Notes under the pieces: model-generated
The model's database searches: none
What the model saw: only the letters and a program-made list of their open reading frames with translations
Told to the model about the DNA's origin: nothing
Shown here: positions 33,680 to 48,100 of the stretch, in pieces
How positions within the stretch are numbered: the first letter of the stretch is position 1
Layout of the letters: each line of letters starts with the position of its first letter
Made by a program: the position numbers and the translations under genes
DNA from: Monosporascus cannonballus
Taxonomy: Eukaryota; Ascomycota; Sordariomycetes; Xylariales
Assembly (NCBI GenBank): GCA_004154925.1
Contig: QJNS01000279.1
Coordinates: 32,396-96,395 of the forward strand
Direction: 5' to 3'
Length of the DNA: 64,000 bases

Positions 33680-34975
33680 TACTACAAGCTACCGGACGTC
33701 TTATACCCCGGCTGAGCAAATACGGAGCGCCTCCGCAGGTCCTGCGCCGCCTCCCCGACGTCGTGGTCGTGCGCGAGGGCGAACTGTGTCCGCCGGCGGA
33801 CCGAGACGAGCAGGGGCGGGTCCCCGCAGTAGTAGGCGTCGAGGACCCCGAGGGTGTAGTTGGCCGCCTCGGGTAGAAGACGTACTGGATGGGCAGCGAG
33901 GCGGCGGAGAAGGTCCCGCCAGCGCGTAACGTTCTGCCGCTCGTACTCGACGCTGAAGACGACTTCCTGACGGTCTGCGATGATTTCCGGGTTGTCAATC
34001 GGCTTGTCTTCCGGATCGGCGAGGATCTCGGTAGCTTCCTTTTCGCGCTCGTGGGTAACGGGTCATTTATGTCCCTCCCTAAGGAAGAACGTCGTAACTG
34101 TTGCTCAGCGGAAAGCGGAATGCCCACCTTGGGGATTCTGGCAGCCACAGCACAGTGGCGAGAAGGAGAAACATAAAATGAGCTAATCCGCTTTCTTACG
34201 TTAGCAATTCCTTGCCATTCAACGTGCCGGATCGGATGACATGGCGGTATACAGATAGGCCAACAAACGGGAAAAGGGGCGGTCACGGATACTCAGCTTG
34301 GACAGCCAATGGGAACCGCCAAGCGATGGAGCCTCCGACGAACAACACACTGTCGTCGATCCAACTGCTCAGACAGTAGCCGACGATGTTGGTAGTCGTC
34401 TCGAAGACCACCAGGGGGCCCCCGTTGTTGACCTTGGACGTCTCCGTCTGCCACTCGGAGTAGTAGCCGTGCTGATTCCCTTGCCGGTGTTGAACTAAGG
34501 GCGTTAGCATCACACGCTCCCCTGTTAAGGCACGATATAAGTGCCTCCCTCGGTGACACAACTCACCCCCTGACGATACCGCCGACGATCATGTGCGGGC
34601 CGCTGAAGGAGCTCGTCTGCAGAATCACGCCGATGACCATTATGACGACCCCGATATCGTCTTCTTGCGCCCGTATCTCTCTCTGGTGCCGAAGGCGGCA
34701 GCAGCACCTAGAAAACAGCCAATTGCATAGATAGATGCGATGATGGAGAGTGCTCGTCTTCTCGGGTCCGTTGACATCATGGACATCGAGATAATCTTGA
34801 GTGATGACCACACCGCCTGGGAAACAAAGGCGTATCAGTATCTGTTCTGAAACAGTTACCTGGGACGAGGTACACTTGGTCGTAGCCAAACTCATATCAC
34901 TGGAGCATGCCCACCCGGGTTGGATGCCGGTTATCAAGTTCCCTGACAGAGCCCCTTGGACCAGGGGTTCGACTT
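33680..34975 (-). pseudogene. Wrecked MFS sugar-transporter gene
   Basis: Pieces of one sugar-porter (HXT/STL-type) protein appear in order along the minus strand but in changing frames. In order they are GGVVITQDYLDVHDVNGPEK (about 34800), SIYAIGCFLGAAAAFG, RERYGRKKT, VIMVIGVILQTSSFSGPHMI (about 34600), NTGKGISTATTP, WQTETSKVNNGGPLVVFET (about 34430), SIAWRFPLAVQ (about 34305) and, after a broken stretch, ATEILADPEDKPIDNPEIIA and VEYERQNVTRWRDLL (about 34040-33900). These match the first six helices and the central loop of the family. The C-terminal six helices are not recognisable, so the gene is both frameshifted (several times) and truncated. A functional transporter is excluded. Confidence 0.8.
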
Positions 34976-36197
34976 ATGGTGATCCAGAAGACCAGGCACT
35001 TGCCCTGAGCCTGAAGTGAGGCTGCTTAGCCTTTGCTACCGCCATATCTGCAGCCTGTTTTTCTGGTCTTAAACACCCATACGGATCCGCCAGGGCTCGC
35101 TAAGACCTAACTTACTCAGATATACCCGTAAAATCCCCATGGAGCATAGTAGGACCGAGACTCCAGAACTCCCACAGCTCGACACGGCGTGGGGGTCCCG
35201 GAAACCCCAGTACCAGTGTATCACTAGCGTCAACTGGGATCAGGGGTTGTCTTGCGAGGTTTCTTGAGCCGGAAATAATTGGCTTTTATGGGAAGACCTT
35301 TTCGTTTGGTTCGGCTACGATTTGTGCGGTATTGAGTGCTTCACGAGTTATATTACATATCGGCCACTCTAGTCCGGCGATCGATAGTTGTTATTTAAAT
35401 GAGACCGAGGCTGAAAAGATAAGATATTAGGTAGGATCTGCAGATAGCAAGAAGCTCAGCCCAAATCCGGGTACACTACATATGTACCCGATGGCTTGAA
35501 GCTTGTCGAAGGTCTTGCGTTGATTGTTTTCTATGTACATGCGGTTGTCCCTTCCCGTGCCCGGCGCCGTCTCTGCCGTCTCTCGCGCTTACGGTTCTGT
35601 TCCAGGAGTCAGGGATTCTTCGGACTCGTTCAAGCTCCTTCGCTCCGGGCTTGACGTCACAAGTGCGGTCCCTATACGGGACCGCAGTTCCATACGAAGC
35701 GGCTTGGCTTTGGGAACAACGCGGTTTTATCATGACACGAATCTGGATTGGTATCACATGAAAAGCCTCTACCTTTCACCTGAACAGGAAAACTAGAGGC
35801 TTCCTCATACCACGGGGATTGCTAAATTGTTGGCAAGAGATTCCAACCTGGTATTACTCGAATGGACGCTAAAGAATTAAAAGATTAGGAAAGTACGGGA
35901 TACAACTACTAGCATACTTCGACAGATACCAACATCGTTTGTATAGGGAAACCTCACATGTCCATAATGAGTAAGAATAAACCTCCGCATTCATTTAGTA
36001 GCTATGGTCAAGCCCGTGGCTTCTTAATTTACACTGCAATGTGGATGAGGATTTGGCCCTCGCCCCTGATGACTATCGCCTACGCCAGTGGCCTGCACTC
36101 CAATGGCATAGAGAGTGGTCATCTCGTGGGTTGGCTAAGCGGTCCCTCTTGGGACCGTCGTTCCGGTACAAAAAGATTCCGTTTCGTTGTGTATGTA
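34976..36197. other. Intergenic, nothing recognised
   Basis: Frames at 35524-35796 (+) and 35958-36356 (+) are open by chance; the latter runs antisense into the last HECT exon. No gene supported. Confidence 0.45.
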
Positions 36198-39100
36198 TTA
36201 TGCGAAGCCGAAATAGTCGCTGCCGGCTGTGATGGCTTTCAGGAGCTGCCGGCGAAGAGTATCATAGCTCTCGTATTCGGGGAGATCAAGCTCTATATTG
36301 CTGTTAGCAATTGTTTATGTTCATTGGTATGGCGTAGGAATATATCTTACGGTTAAAGCATGTGTGAGAGCTCGGCAAACGGTCCTTGTTACCGTAATCG
36401 CGATGGATGTTGAATCGGTTGATGCCGTTCATACCCTCGAGCTCCTTGAACCCGTTTAGGGGGACCTTGCTTGTTCCCGTCACGAATTGGAGAAGTTTTG
36501 CAAGTTCTTCCTTGTCAAATGACCGGACCGCTCGCCAGAACCACTGGATCTGCGGGGAAGACGGCGTATAGTTGTGATATTCGGTATTACTCTTCCAGTC
36601 GTCTACGTCGATGTCTGGTAGACCCGAGATCAGAAGCTCCAGTTCCTGCTCGTTGAAGATGGAGATGAGTTCGGCAGGTATAATCTCGTGGAAGCCTGCG
36701 AACGGTTAGCACTTGTCTGTTTGACTCAACAGGACCGCGTCGACTCACCTTTGAGGAAGTTCTCCATCTGCTCCTTGACGGAAGACAGCAGCTTATGTTC
36801 GACTACAAGGCGAACATAATCGTGCTTGTTTTGCTCCGTGACAGGGATGTTGCGGCCGTTCTCACAGAGGTCCTCGATTGTAGGCACACCAAACACGTCA
36901 TCTTCAACCGAGAACGTCTCAGTGATAATATCAGTGATGTCATTCTCGAGCATCCAGGCGAGAGACTTGTAGTAGTCAGGGTCGAAAGACTCCATGTCTT
37001 TGACGGAGACGGGCTTGCCTAGGATTCGCTTGTAGACCGCGCGGCTGAAGTAGCAGTCAAGCACGCGACCTTCGTAGAGAGCCTTGCCGATAATCCTCCC
37101 GATGAATTTGAAAAACATTAGATGTTCATCGTTGATACCGCTGAGCTTGTTCGGGTGGAATGTCGTACGGTCACTTGATACCGGCACAAACAATGCATAA
37201 CCCGGGTTAAACATCTGGCGGGATAGCACTTGGAACCACTCTCTGGTGACACCGCCTGCGTCCACACCTTCTTCTCCATGGAATCGAATACTCAGCTTGC
37301 CAAACTTCATCTCATCACCACTCTTGAAGTAGAGCGACTTGAAGGAATCGTGGAAAACCTGCTCGCGCCGCACCTGCAACTGAAGGGTCGGGAAACCACG
37401 CCCGGGAGCTTGCTGGTTCCTGTTGTGGACGCTGCGATTGAACCAGTTACGTTTATTGTCGAATTCGAGTACTTTCGGGTTCTTCACGAGATGTGAGAAG
37501 GTGCCCTTCATAAGTGAGGGATTGTTCCGGACAAGCTCATTGAGAATCCGGCGGTGCTCCTCAGTGAAGGTGAAGAACAAACTCGCTATCTGGGACTCCG
37601 GCTGTGGGCTCGAAAGTAACATCTCCTTGTTGGTCTGGTTCTGTAACTGTTGCGCCTCGGCCTGGGCTGTGTCCTTGCAGACCACCATGAGGGCCTCAAT
37701 CAATGGTAAGAGAATGGTCGCTACGTTCATCAGGCCTTCTCGTTCGCGGATGGCGGTCAGGCAGGTGCTCAACTTTTCCCACAGAGCGTTGAAAGTTGGG
37801 TTGCTGTAAAGCGTGGCGAGAAGATCTTGCTTCTTAGTTTCATCCGTGGCATCAGAGCTTCCACTTGCATCGGATTTCTTTTGCGCGAATAGATGGTCAA
37901 GTGCGGTCAAAACGCGGAGCAGTTTATTCTGATCCGAAGCGCCCGGGGAGAACTTGGATAGCGCAACTCCTTGGATTTCCGTCCCTGAAGAAGCCTTCTG
38001 GATGTGTGGCAATAGCTCTTCCAGGTGCACAACGATCTTTTCGCTCAATACCTGAGCCTGACGAGCTAGCTCCTGGCCAAAGACTAACATGGCGCCCGGA
38101 ATCGCCGAAAGATTCTTGATAGTTGAGAGGGTCTCCTTGAAAGTTCTCGAACTGCATTCTCTGGCAATGAAGATGTTGATTATGAGAGTGAGGTTGTGCA
38201 CTGGGATCACCGGCGGGTGAAGGTGTTTCACTTTTTTGAGGATTGCTTGCTTTTTCTCCAGGGCCTTAGACTGGTCGGCTTCGGCAGTTGGGCGCTCTGT
38301 AGAGGTCGAAGGCGCCGCTTCGGGTCCGCTCGGCGGGGGCGGCTGGGCTGGGTCAGTACCAGCGGTAGTGGTAGCCTCTGGCAAATGTTCGTCGGCATGA
38401 TCATTGCGTGGCGCAGCATCACCCGTCTGTTCTGTACTATCAGCTGCTGCCGTTGCAGACGCCTCAGCCTCGGCCTCGAGCTTCTTCACCGCTTCCGCTG
38501 CCTCTTTTTGCCTCCGTTCAAGCGCGAGGAGGGGGAAAGTTACACGGCTCAATAACTGAGAGAGGCTATCCATGATGGAGGAGCTTTCCATAACGAGGTC
38601 CCGGTCAAGTAGTGCCAGTAACGAGTTGATGGCATACTTATGCGCCTTCACGTCTTTGCCCTTCCCTTTGCGGCTCAGGGTACGCTTTAAAGAAGAGATG
38701 GCCACATCGTGCTCCGTAAGGAAAAGAGAAGGCACGTGGACATTTGACTCAGCCAGATAGCATAGAAGGTCGAGGCATTGCTGAACAACCATGAGTGGCG
38801 ACATCTCGGAGCTCGTCTGGACAGCGTTACCGTTGCCAAGGTTCGTGAATGCACGTCGAAGCCCCTGAGGGGTTTTGGGGTCCTTATCCTTATCCTTGGG
38901 TTGTTTGGCCTTGATGGAGAGGTGAGCGAAGCTTCGTTCGATTGCATCCACGTCCGTTGTGCCGTCCTGCAATATCTGAAGGAGGGTGCTGACAACCTCC
39001 AGTCGGCTTTGTCGGTTTTCGCAAACATCCTTGAAGACGTGCTTCAGATTACTCTCAATAGAGCCAGAGCCACCCTTGACGTTGATGAACATAAGGCGGA

Positions 39101-42100
39101 GCAAGGTAGCAACACCAGGCTTATCCAGCATTTGCACCACCGCCTTTCGCTGGGTTTTGCTCTCTCCATCGGCCTGGGCACTAGCCTCAGCAGCATTCCG
39201 TAGGGTACTAGTACCCGCTGGAGTTCTAGCGTGTTCTACGACGGGGTTTGAAGATCGCACAAGTCTTCGGGCTTGGGCAGCCATTTCGGGGGGTAGCGAG
39301 TCCATGATATCTGCGCCTTGATCCATAAGAACCTGCTCCCGAAGAGCTGGCGGGAATGTCATCAAGATGCTTGCGGTGTCCATGTCTTGAGCCTCAGCTG
39401 TTTGACCAGGTGCCGCGGCTTGTCGTCGCGCTTCCTCGCGTTCCCGCCGGCGTTGTTCTTGACGTTCCTGTTGGATAATCTCGAGGCGAAGATCGTCAGG
39501 CAACGCGTCCAAGAATTCTTGAAATACTTCGGTCTGCTCTCCGCTGCTACGTGGGGCCTCTCTCGCCTGAGCTCTCCGTGTGCTGACCGTCTGAGCGATA
39601 ACTTCTTCCCTGAACTCCTCTGGAAGAGCCTCCAGGTAATCTGCGTCGATACCGAGTTCAGTAACGTCCACCTGCGTGCCCCTAATCGTTGTGAAAGCAC
39701 GTGGCTGGGTGGCGTTGGTGTTACTTTCCGTGGCACCTGCCGCGGCATCAGATGCCTCCACGCCCTCCATGGCGTCCGAGTCGGTGTGGTCTCCGCTGTG
39801 CTCGGCTTGGGGGACTTCGGCAGATTCTGATGCGGCTCGGGCTGCAGCGGCAGCGCGTTCGCGCTCTTCCGCCTCCTGCTTTTCCCGGGCAGTTTTCTCT
39901 TCCGCCTCTTTGGCTTCTCTTGCCTTTCGCTCTTCTTCTCGCTTTTTACGCTCTTCCTCCTGCTTACGCTTCAGCTCTGCTTCCTTTTCCCTGTGTTCCT
40001 TCTCACGCTGGATAGCACGAGGCATAAGATAAGCGTGCAACGCCGGAATAAGCCTGGCTGACTTATCCGCGTGTTGGGTTCCGAAGATCATCTTGACTTC
40101 TTCAGACCATCGCCCGGAAGTGGATTCTGGAGCGAATGTTGCCGCGTGACCGGGCTCCTGGAATGTGTCTCTACGATTCTCCGAGCGAGTGTCTCGTCCA
40201 AGCTGATCAAAAGGGAGTGATACTTCTCTGACTTCCCCACCCGGACCCGAAGTTATTTGGAGATGAAGAGCGTGCCCATGACGTGACAGGGAAGCCGGCA
40301 ATGCAGCAACAAGATCGTTGATAAACGAGATGGGGCTGTCGATACTTCCGCCACTAAGCAGGCTTCCGGGGAATCCTAACCGAAGCATGCTGCTGAGATG
40401 TGGAGGTCGCGGGGAGCCAGTGCCTCCAGAGTCGTTTCTGCGAAGTAGAGGATTCAGGCCATCTTCGTTGTTGGCAGGCCTTGCATCATGTCGATGTCCT
40501 CGGTGGAGAGCTCTTGGGTCTATGATACAATTAGCTTTTGAATCACGTCGTATTTGTGGCTTTGCCATCCCAAGCTATGATGGCCGTGTCTAACGTACCG
40601 CCCATGCTGGCTAGAGGGTCCCCGCGAGATCCCACGAAGAATGGAATCGGGGGGAACGGGCTACGATGGCCGTGACGGTGTCTATGATCACCAAAAATAG
40701 GAGCGTGGTCCACCACCAGTGTGTCCCAGCCTAAGCTTGGAGCTCCTATGTTAGGAGGCGGAGGATCGTCTTGATAGGGGGTTAGTATTGATTGAGATAT
40801 AAAAGAACAGCACCTACTTGGAAAGTCATCTTCATAGGCATATTCGTCATCATCCTCTTCATCGTCGTCTTCTGCGCGGATGTCAGCAGAGCCGTCCGAA
40901 GCCAGCGTTAGATAGTACAACTCACCGTCCTCGTCTTCATCTGCCGTGAAGGGTCGTTCGCTGAGTCCGTTGATGTCGTCGATCGAAAAGTCCTGTTCAA
41001 TGGCACGCATTATGTCGCCGAATCGAGGAGGCTCATCCACGTCATCTAACATGTGGAGTGGGGCTTCATCAAGGTCCTGGGCTTCAGCTTCAAAATCGAT
41101 CTCATCATCGTCCTCTTCCTCCTCGTCAGTTTCACTTTCCCAACCGGACGCTCCATCATCGTCCAGCGGATTTCCTTCGTCGTCGATTATTTCGATGCGA
41201 TCTTCGTCATCATCCATGGCATCAGAGCCGAGGTCATCATCGTCATCGCTCCCATCTTCGTCATCCTCGTCCATTTCATCGTCGTCTTCTTCGTCTTCGT
41301 CATCCATGGTGACTTCGACCATGCCGAGGTCGCCAGGCAGCCCTTCAATAGGTCCCATGCCGTTGAGTTCTGCCTCTTCCTCGTCTTCATCACTAACATC
41401 CTCTTCGCGATCTTCGGACATGGGCCCTTCCTCGTAGTCCATTTCATCATCGTACTCATCATCGTACATATCCTCGTCGTTATCTGCTCGAGTTAGCATT
41501 AATCCGAAAGTGGGTTGAGTTAGAGGGTTACAAACCGTCCTCAGATTCTTCCGAATAGTCATCTTCCCTGTCCCTACCAGGTTCCAGCATACCTAGAGCC
41601 GAATTGCGATAGAGGTCGGGCGTTTCTTCGCGGTCGTCCTCAATTTCGGATAGAGAAGTAGCGGAAGCAATTTCGTCGTCCACCGCCTCTAGCGTTGAAG
41701 CCTCGGGGAGGATATTGGCGTGACTCAAGTGGATCGCAGTACTTGTCAATGTCCGAAGGACGCGGAGAATGCTTTTGATGGTCCGCTTTACCGGCGGGTA
41801 GGCGAGATCGATATCAGCGATGGAACCGGTAAGTGCTCCCAGATATCCCTTCTCGTACATGAGACGCCTAATCTGCGCTTGCGAACGATCGGGAGTATCG
41901 TCGTTCGCGGACCGAGATGGGACATCTTTATCCTTTCCAGCGGTCATCAGATGCATGACATCAGCCAAAGCAAGCATTCTCGAGTATCTGGTTTCGAACG
42001 ACTCGCCAGATGCCGACGCATCTTTGTACGATTTTAAGATGGTGTCCAGCACGAACCTCCGTACGAAGAGCAGGTCGGGTTCGTCACCCTGATCGTACTT

Positions 42101-45100
42101 GTCGCGACTACGATCCGATGGTTTCTCCCCAGTCTTGCTCACCAGAGCGACAAGTAGGCTTTGTACTTGAGAGGCCGTGGCATGCTTCTTCTTGAGGGCG
42201 AGGTTATCAGAAGACCCACCCAAGATGTTCGGGCATAGCAGATCAGTGAGCAGATAATTCAGAATGCCGGAACGCGGCTTGATTGGAGTATTGGTCTGGA
42301 GAGGCGCGCTTCTCTTAAAGTTGATAAACTCCATCTTAGTCCGATTGTAACTTTGGAGGAGTTCTGTGAGGCAGTGCAAGAGGAAACAACGATAGATGAA
42401 GATCGGGTGCTCGTCAGCTTTAAACGAGGTCTTCGACTTCTTTTCCCTGCTATCGATAGGTCGGCCCTCGGACTCGCCAAAACCGCTGGGGGTCGGGGTC
42501 GTAGACCCAGAAGCATGCTTGGACTCCTTCGCCAGTTGGGAGGGCTCCTTATCATCGACTTCCTTGTAATTTAAGAGTTCACAGAGCAAGAAATGTACGA
42601 CGCCGTCCGGATTCTCAAGTACCGGCCGCTTTGGCTCCTGGGAGATTGCCTTTGGTACATCGGCCATGGGTTTATCCTCGGCTTCCGTCGATGGTTTGAC
42701 GTCCTGGATGGACAGATCTTCAGTAGCACGAACAGCTGGCGCCACTTCGTCTTTGGACGCTTCCGTTCTAGTAGCTTTCAGGACAATGGTCTGCCTCGAG
42801 CCAGGTTCTTGGGGTGCCCAGCGAGAGAGCTCCACCATCTCGTTCGTGACATCCACAAACAATTTAGGGTCTCGGAGGGCTGCGAAGGAGAGTCCACGCA
42901 GATACGTTGCGGGGTCGGGAGCCCGCTGGGTCCGCTCCAAGTGGTTCCGGATTTCGCTTCTCATCCTTTGCTTGATGACTTCTTCATCCTCAATGACATG
43001 GCGGAGAATGATTAGAATGTGAGAGATGATCCGAGCCTCGACAAGGCGCTGTGACCCAACACTAGAAAGCTGTTTGGCCATGACAAATAGGCGTTGGAGG
43101 TTCTTCTTGTCACCAATCACACGAGCGACAGTTCGATCTCGTGTCAGTATTACCAAAATACGCAACACAGATACTGCAAGAGATTCTTCTTTGCCAATGC
43201 GTGGAAGAAGCTCTAGTATGGAACTCAGAAGTGTCCGACGGTCGTTAGCGCCCACATTCATATCCTTATCAGGCCATTCTAGGGGAGCAGCCGGTTCATC
43301 TTCAGTGGTCGGGGATTTCCACTTGAGGTCGCCGAGTTGCTCGTCGTCGCTTAACAGAATCTCGAAAACAAGCAGAACGTAGGGAATCCATGGAGCGAGT
43401 TCATCTGGCGGCGGGAACGCCTGAGTCTGTAGAAATCGCAAGAGTTCACTCACATTCTCCTTCAGCGTGATAACAGAGGCTTTGAAGAATCCTCTGTCCT
43501 GTAGGAGCAGAGATAGAAGGTGAGCGTAGGCGGCAATACTGCGCCCGTTGGACTTTATGTCATCGTCTGCAGCGAATGATAACAAAGCATTGATTAGCGT
43601 TTCGCCGATTTCCTGCTTTGAGGATGCATCTTCACTAGTCGTTCGGAGCAAAACAGCCGAAATCAACTCAGAGATCTCGTATGTCGACGCGGGGTGAGCT
43701 CTTATGACATCCAGACATCGATCAATGAGGTTTTCCTGAAGGCTGGAACGTTCCTGATCTAGATCTTCTTTGGCCACGGGTCTCCCGTTAGGACCTTCAG
43801 TCTCTGAAGCAGCCGATGAAATTGAAGGGTCATGAACAGGGCTAGTCGAAGCAGACGCGCCACCGCTGGTAGTTTGAGCGGATGGCATCGGCGTGCCACG
43901 ATCCCTTCCATTGTTTTGAGCCTCAGCCTCTCTAATCTGGCCCAGAAGATCTTCGCCAAGCAGGGCCGCGGGGAGATCAGGGGGAAGATCCAAGGCCATG
44001 CGTTCGTCTTCGGCCGACGGTACCGCCGCTTCCACAGACGAAGCAGGGCCAGATTCAATATCTCCAGGGGAGTCCTCTGGAGGTATTGGATTCCGTGTAC
44101 CAGCTAACCCGGCAGAGTGGGCCGTACAGTATTCAGATGCGGGTTGCCGGTTAAGATTGGCCCGATAAACCGCTTCACGCGCGAGATCTTCTTGCGTCCC
44201 CGATTCCACGAGTTGCCTGATCTCTTGAGACGCACTTGGGTGCGACCATGGGAAACGAAGAGATGACGGTGGCAGGTATGCTGGAGGGGTGTTTTTCTCG
44301 GAACGTTGATATGCATTGCTCTCTGAATCGGCAAGGGAAATCAACTTCAGGATGCTGATGACTTTGGCTAGAATGGCTGCTGAATGTTTAAAATTCTTCT
44401 CGACAAGGGGCGAATCCCAAAGTTCGCGGACGACCGGCAGGACTGCCACTCGTAACTCGACCACCAGGTTCGGTGCAACCTGGGACTCAGCCCGCCGATC
44501 CCCAGCGTTGTTGGTCCGCGGAAGGAGGTTGACCAAGGATACTGCATCGGCGATTACTTTGCCATTGACCAACAGGGAATATAGGTCCAAGATCTTCTTA
44601 ATACCAACGGCCGCGAGCTCTAACAAGAACGAATCTTCGGTGGCAGTGTGCTCAGCGCAAATCTCGTTCTTGAAGATGACCAGCATGTCGTTCAGCTTTT
44701 CCAGGCCGCCGTGTTTCTTGAACGCGACCAGAACTGGCGCGATGAGTTGTAGCGAGTTCCGATCACTATGGCGGGCATCAAATTTACGGTCAACCAACAT
44801 TTCGTAAACCGCATGCAACATGATGTTCCAGTAACGATAGTCATTCGTGGTCTTCTTGCGATCTGGTACTTCGAGCTGCGCCAGTATTGTTTGTGCCAGG
44901 CCTTCTGCTAGGTGCACGTGATGCACTCTCGTGTACTGGTCACGTTCACGTCGAGGCAGTAACGCTCTTCCGATCGTCTGGAGAAGCGGGAACGCGGTGG
45001 ACATAAGTGACTGGAGCAAAATGCGCAACGTCTGGTAGTTGCGGTACCGTGGACTTGACTTCTCACTCTGGAAGGGACCTTCGGGACGGTCCGGGGTTTT

Positions 45101-48100
45101 CTCAGTGGTTCCGCCCCCCATTGTGGAAGATAGAATTTCTGACACATCTGTCTCATCAGCATCAGCACCGGTAAAACCGCTGCTTGTCAGCATGGACTCG
45201 AGGGTTGATGCACCGGTTTTACCTGAAGCTGCATTCTTCTGCGGCGACCAGTGTTGGGGGACACTATTTGCAATAGCTAGCTCTTCGGACACGATAGCGT
45301 GCAATAGCGGTCCTAATGATTTGACTATCTTCTCGTAATAATCGAAAAGATTGACGGGGTGCAGCGTGACCGTCGAAGATCGAGATGAATAGGGGAAGCA
45401 GTGATAGAGCGTTCTGACTAGGGACTGGGCGCTGAGAAGCGCCTTTGCCACTGAAGTACCCTGGGCCAGCTTTGCAATGGACTCTTGGCTCGCATCATCG
45501 GTCACCTGCACGTTGCCATCAACGAAGCGAGCGAGATAAGAATCAGGAATCTGCGCCTGAATGGTTGATAGTAGAAAGTCGAATGCGCCTTGAGTCCGCT
45601 TCAACGACGACGGGAGCCCGATAATTGGTGAGCCTTCCACCAGTTGAGAGATGGTCATTTCTAGCGTCTTCGAAGCAGCCGTGTCCCCAAAGTCATGAGG
45701 TAAGCTAGGCGAGGTACAAAGATCGAGTAATAACTCGATTCCGCCACTGCTGATGAAGGATGTCTTTAAGTTCGCGTTCGTGACATAGGAGCTGAGGAAG
45801 TTGGAGCACGCGAACACATAGGGTGCAACGGATGCATGCGGCGACGAGTTATCAGGGATTTCCACAACTTGGACTTGTGGGTTGTCCGCGTCAATCATAG
45901 CAACGTCTGGATCGGCGGCCTCGAGAACTGTCTTGCCCTTCCCCTTTCCTTCATCCGCTGGGGGTGTCCGCGGATGGGACGTCAATTGGTCGTCAGCCAC
46001 CATATCTTTCCCTCTGGCATCTCTCACAAGAAGTTTGGCACCCCATCTTGAGCCTTCCGCTTTAGAGCGGGCGAGATGCGTCACTCGAGCAACCATGTCT
46101 AGAACAGCGTTGCCAATGGCGGGCCTGAGACTCGGGTGATGTCGTGCCAGCTCATCGAAATGAGTACCGATGGTATTAGAAAGCTCGATGTCGGTTGCCA
46201 TAAGCCGAACATGCTCAGGGCTTTCGAAAATCTCGAAGTAGCTATCAAACGCACGCGAGGCGACGACCATTTTCATTCCATTGTTGTTCAATGATATAGC
46301 ATCCAATACCGTTGGTACGATTGAGATTGCGTCACTGGAAGGGAGGATGCCACGGGCTGGAGGTCCATCTCGAGGCGCACGGAGCACCTCCGGTGGTGGA
46401 GGGTGTGGTCGCGTATCATGCTCCAGGTCATCAGAGGCAGTGCCCTCAGAAGGTGAGCCGTCCTCGTCTTCGGCATTCTCAGGTTGCCCTGCCTCGGCGC
46501 CGCTAGGCTGTCGCACAACAAAAGGTCGTCCCGTCACAGCCTCGAGAAAGCTTTGTACAAGTCGAGCCTCAGAGATGGCCGCGAAACTCGTTGGGTCGTT
46601 GTTCAAGAAGTCGCTCAGAATAGTTACAGAGTTGGTCCATACCAAAGAGCCGAACTGGGATTTTCTTTCGATGATATCGCGGACGCTCGCAAGAAGAGCA
46701 GATTTATCAACCAAGTTTCTTAGCAGTCGATCTGTGTTGCCGCCAAAGGCAAACGAATTGGACATCATGTGATGAATGAACTTCAGTAGGAACTTGAGGT
46801 TTTGTTGCTGGTAAAAGGGTACCTCGTAATCTACCACTTGAGAACGATGGCTCACAGGCGTCCCTCTGCCCTCTTTGGCAAGTTTTTTCGCAAGCTCAAC
46901 CTCGTGAGTAACCAAATTTGTGATGACCTCCAGACCATCGGCGCTGACCAGAGTCTGCAACGAGCTTTGTACATTGTAAACGAGATTGTCCAAAAACCCC
47001 ACCAGCGTGCCGTACGTGCGCTCGGCTATGTTAGATCTTATGGTGAGGATCTCGACCATGATATCCAGTAAGCCGGCTGAGATGATCTCTGGAGTGCCGC
47101 GGGCATTGGTGCTCATTGCCATGGTAATGTGGAGCGTGAGGGAAAACAGGTTATCACGCCATTCGTCTTCCTCCGTATACTGATCGCCATCATCATCCTC
47201 CTTCATTCGCGCAACCGCCTTCCGGATGACATAGAGGAGTACGCCATGATTAACAGTGGCATTCAAGGCGGAGAATATATCCGGCAATTTGGGGTGGAAG
47301 TTCGCAATCGCCTCCAGCAAAGACAACGCGATCGATTGTAGATCAATGGGCACTACAGTGGTGCCGTCTGCGGGAGGATGGATCAGCTCAGCAAGCTGAT
47401 ACACCAACTGAAACCGGCGGGGCTCATCGTGGTCATGACGGAGGACCTCCTCGATGAACGTCTTCTCGCCATGAATGTATGCTAAGTTCTGGATAGCTAG
47501 AAGGCGCGCCTTCAGTGCCTGCTGTCGCAGCTCAGCTGACCCAGTAAGCGCCTTAGCAATTCGCAGACGGTTCAAGACCTCGTACTTCGTCTCTTTAGGC
47601 ACGTCTGCAGGTACACGATCTAGGAGTTGATAGATTGGGGTCGAGATCACCGCGGACTGTGGAATTTCCAGGGTCTTTTGACCAGGCGCGCTGCCCTCGT
47701 CATGCTCTACGACTGGTGTACGGGAGATCGAAGCCGGACTGTCGTCTAAAGGGCCTTGGCGGTTCGTGCGGGGTGTAGATTGTACGGCGGTTGTAGTACT
47801 ACTCCGTCTTAGAGGTGTGGGCGATGGCGGAGTCGAAGAGGTACCTGCTCGCTCGGGGAGGCTTTGGTAGGGTTGTTCTTGCCAACTGCTTGAGGTAGGA
47901 TAATAGGTGAGTTTCACATCGCCCCAGCCGCTCCAACGCGCATCATAGCCTGAGCTCTCGGCAGAATCAGCCTTTGCGAGAGCACAGAGATCGTTCGCAT
48001 ACATTGTGGCCACATTTTTCGGCGCTCCACCATACGCCTTTTCCTTGCCCTTATTGGCGGATCCCGGCGCTGACAAGTTCAAGGGGGCGGATAGCTTGTT

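Noticed and set aside
40946..41496. Plus-strand frames rich in Ser or hydrophobic residues
   Set aside because: Shadows of the Asp/Glu-rich segment of the TOM1 gene on the opposite strand.
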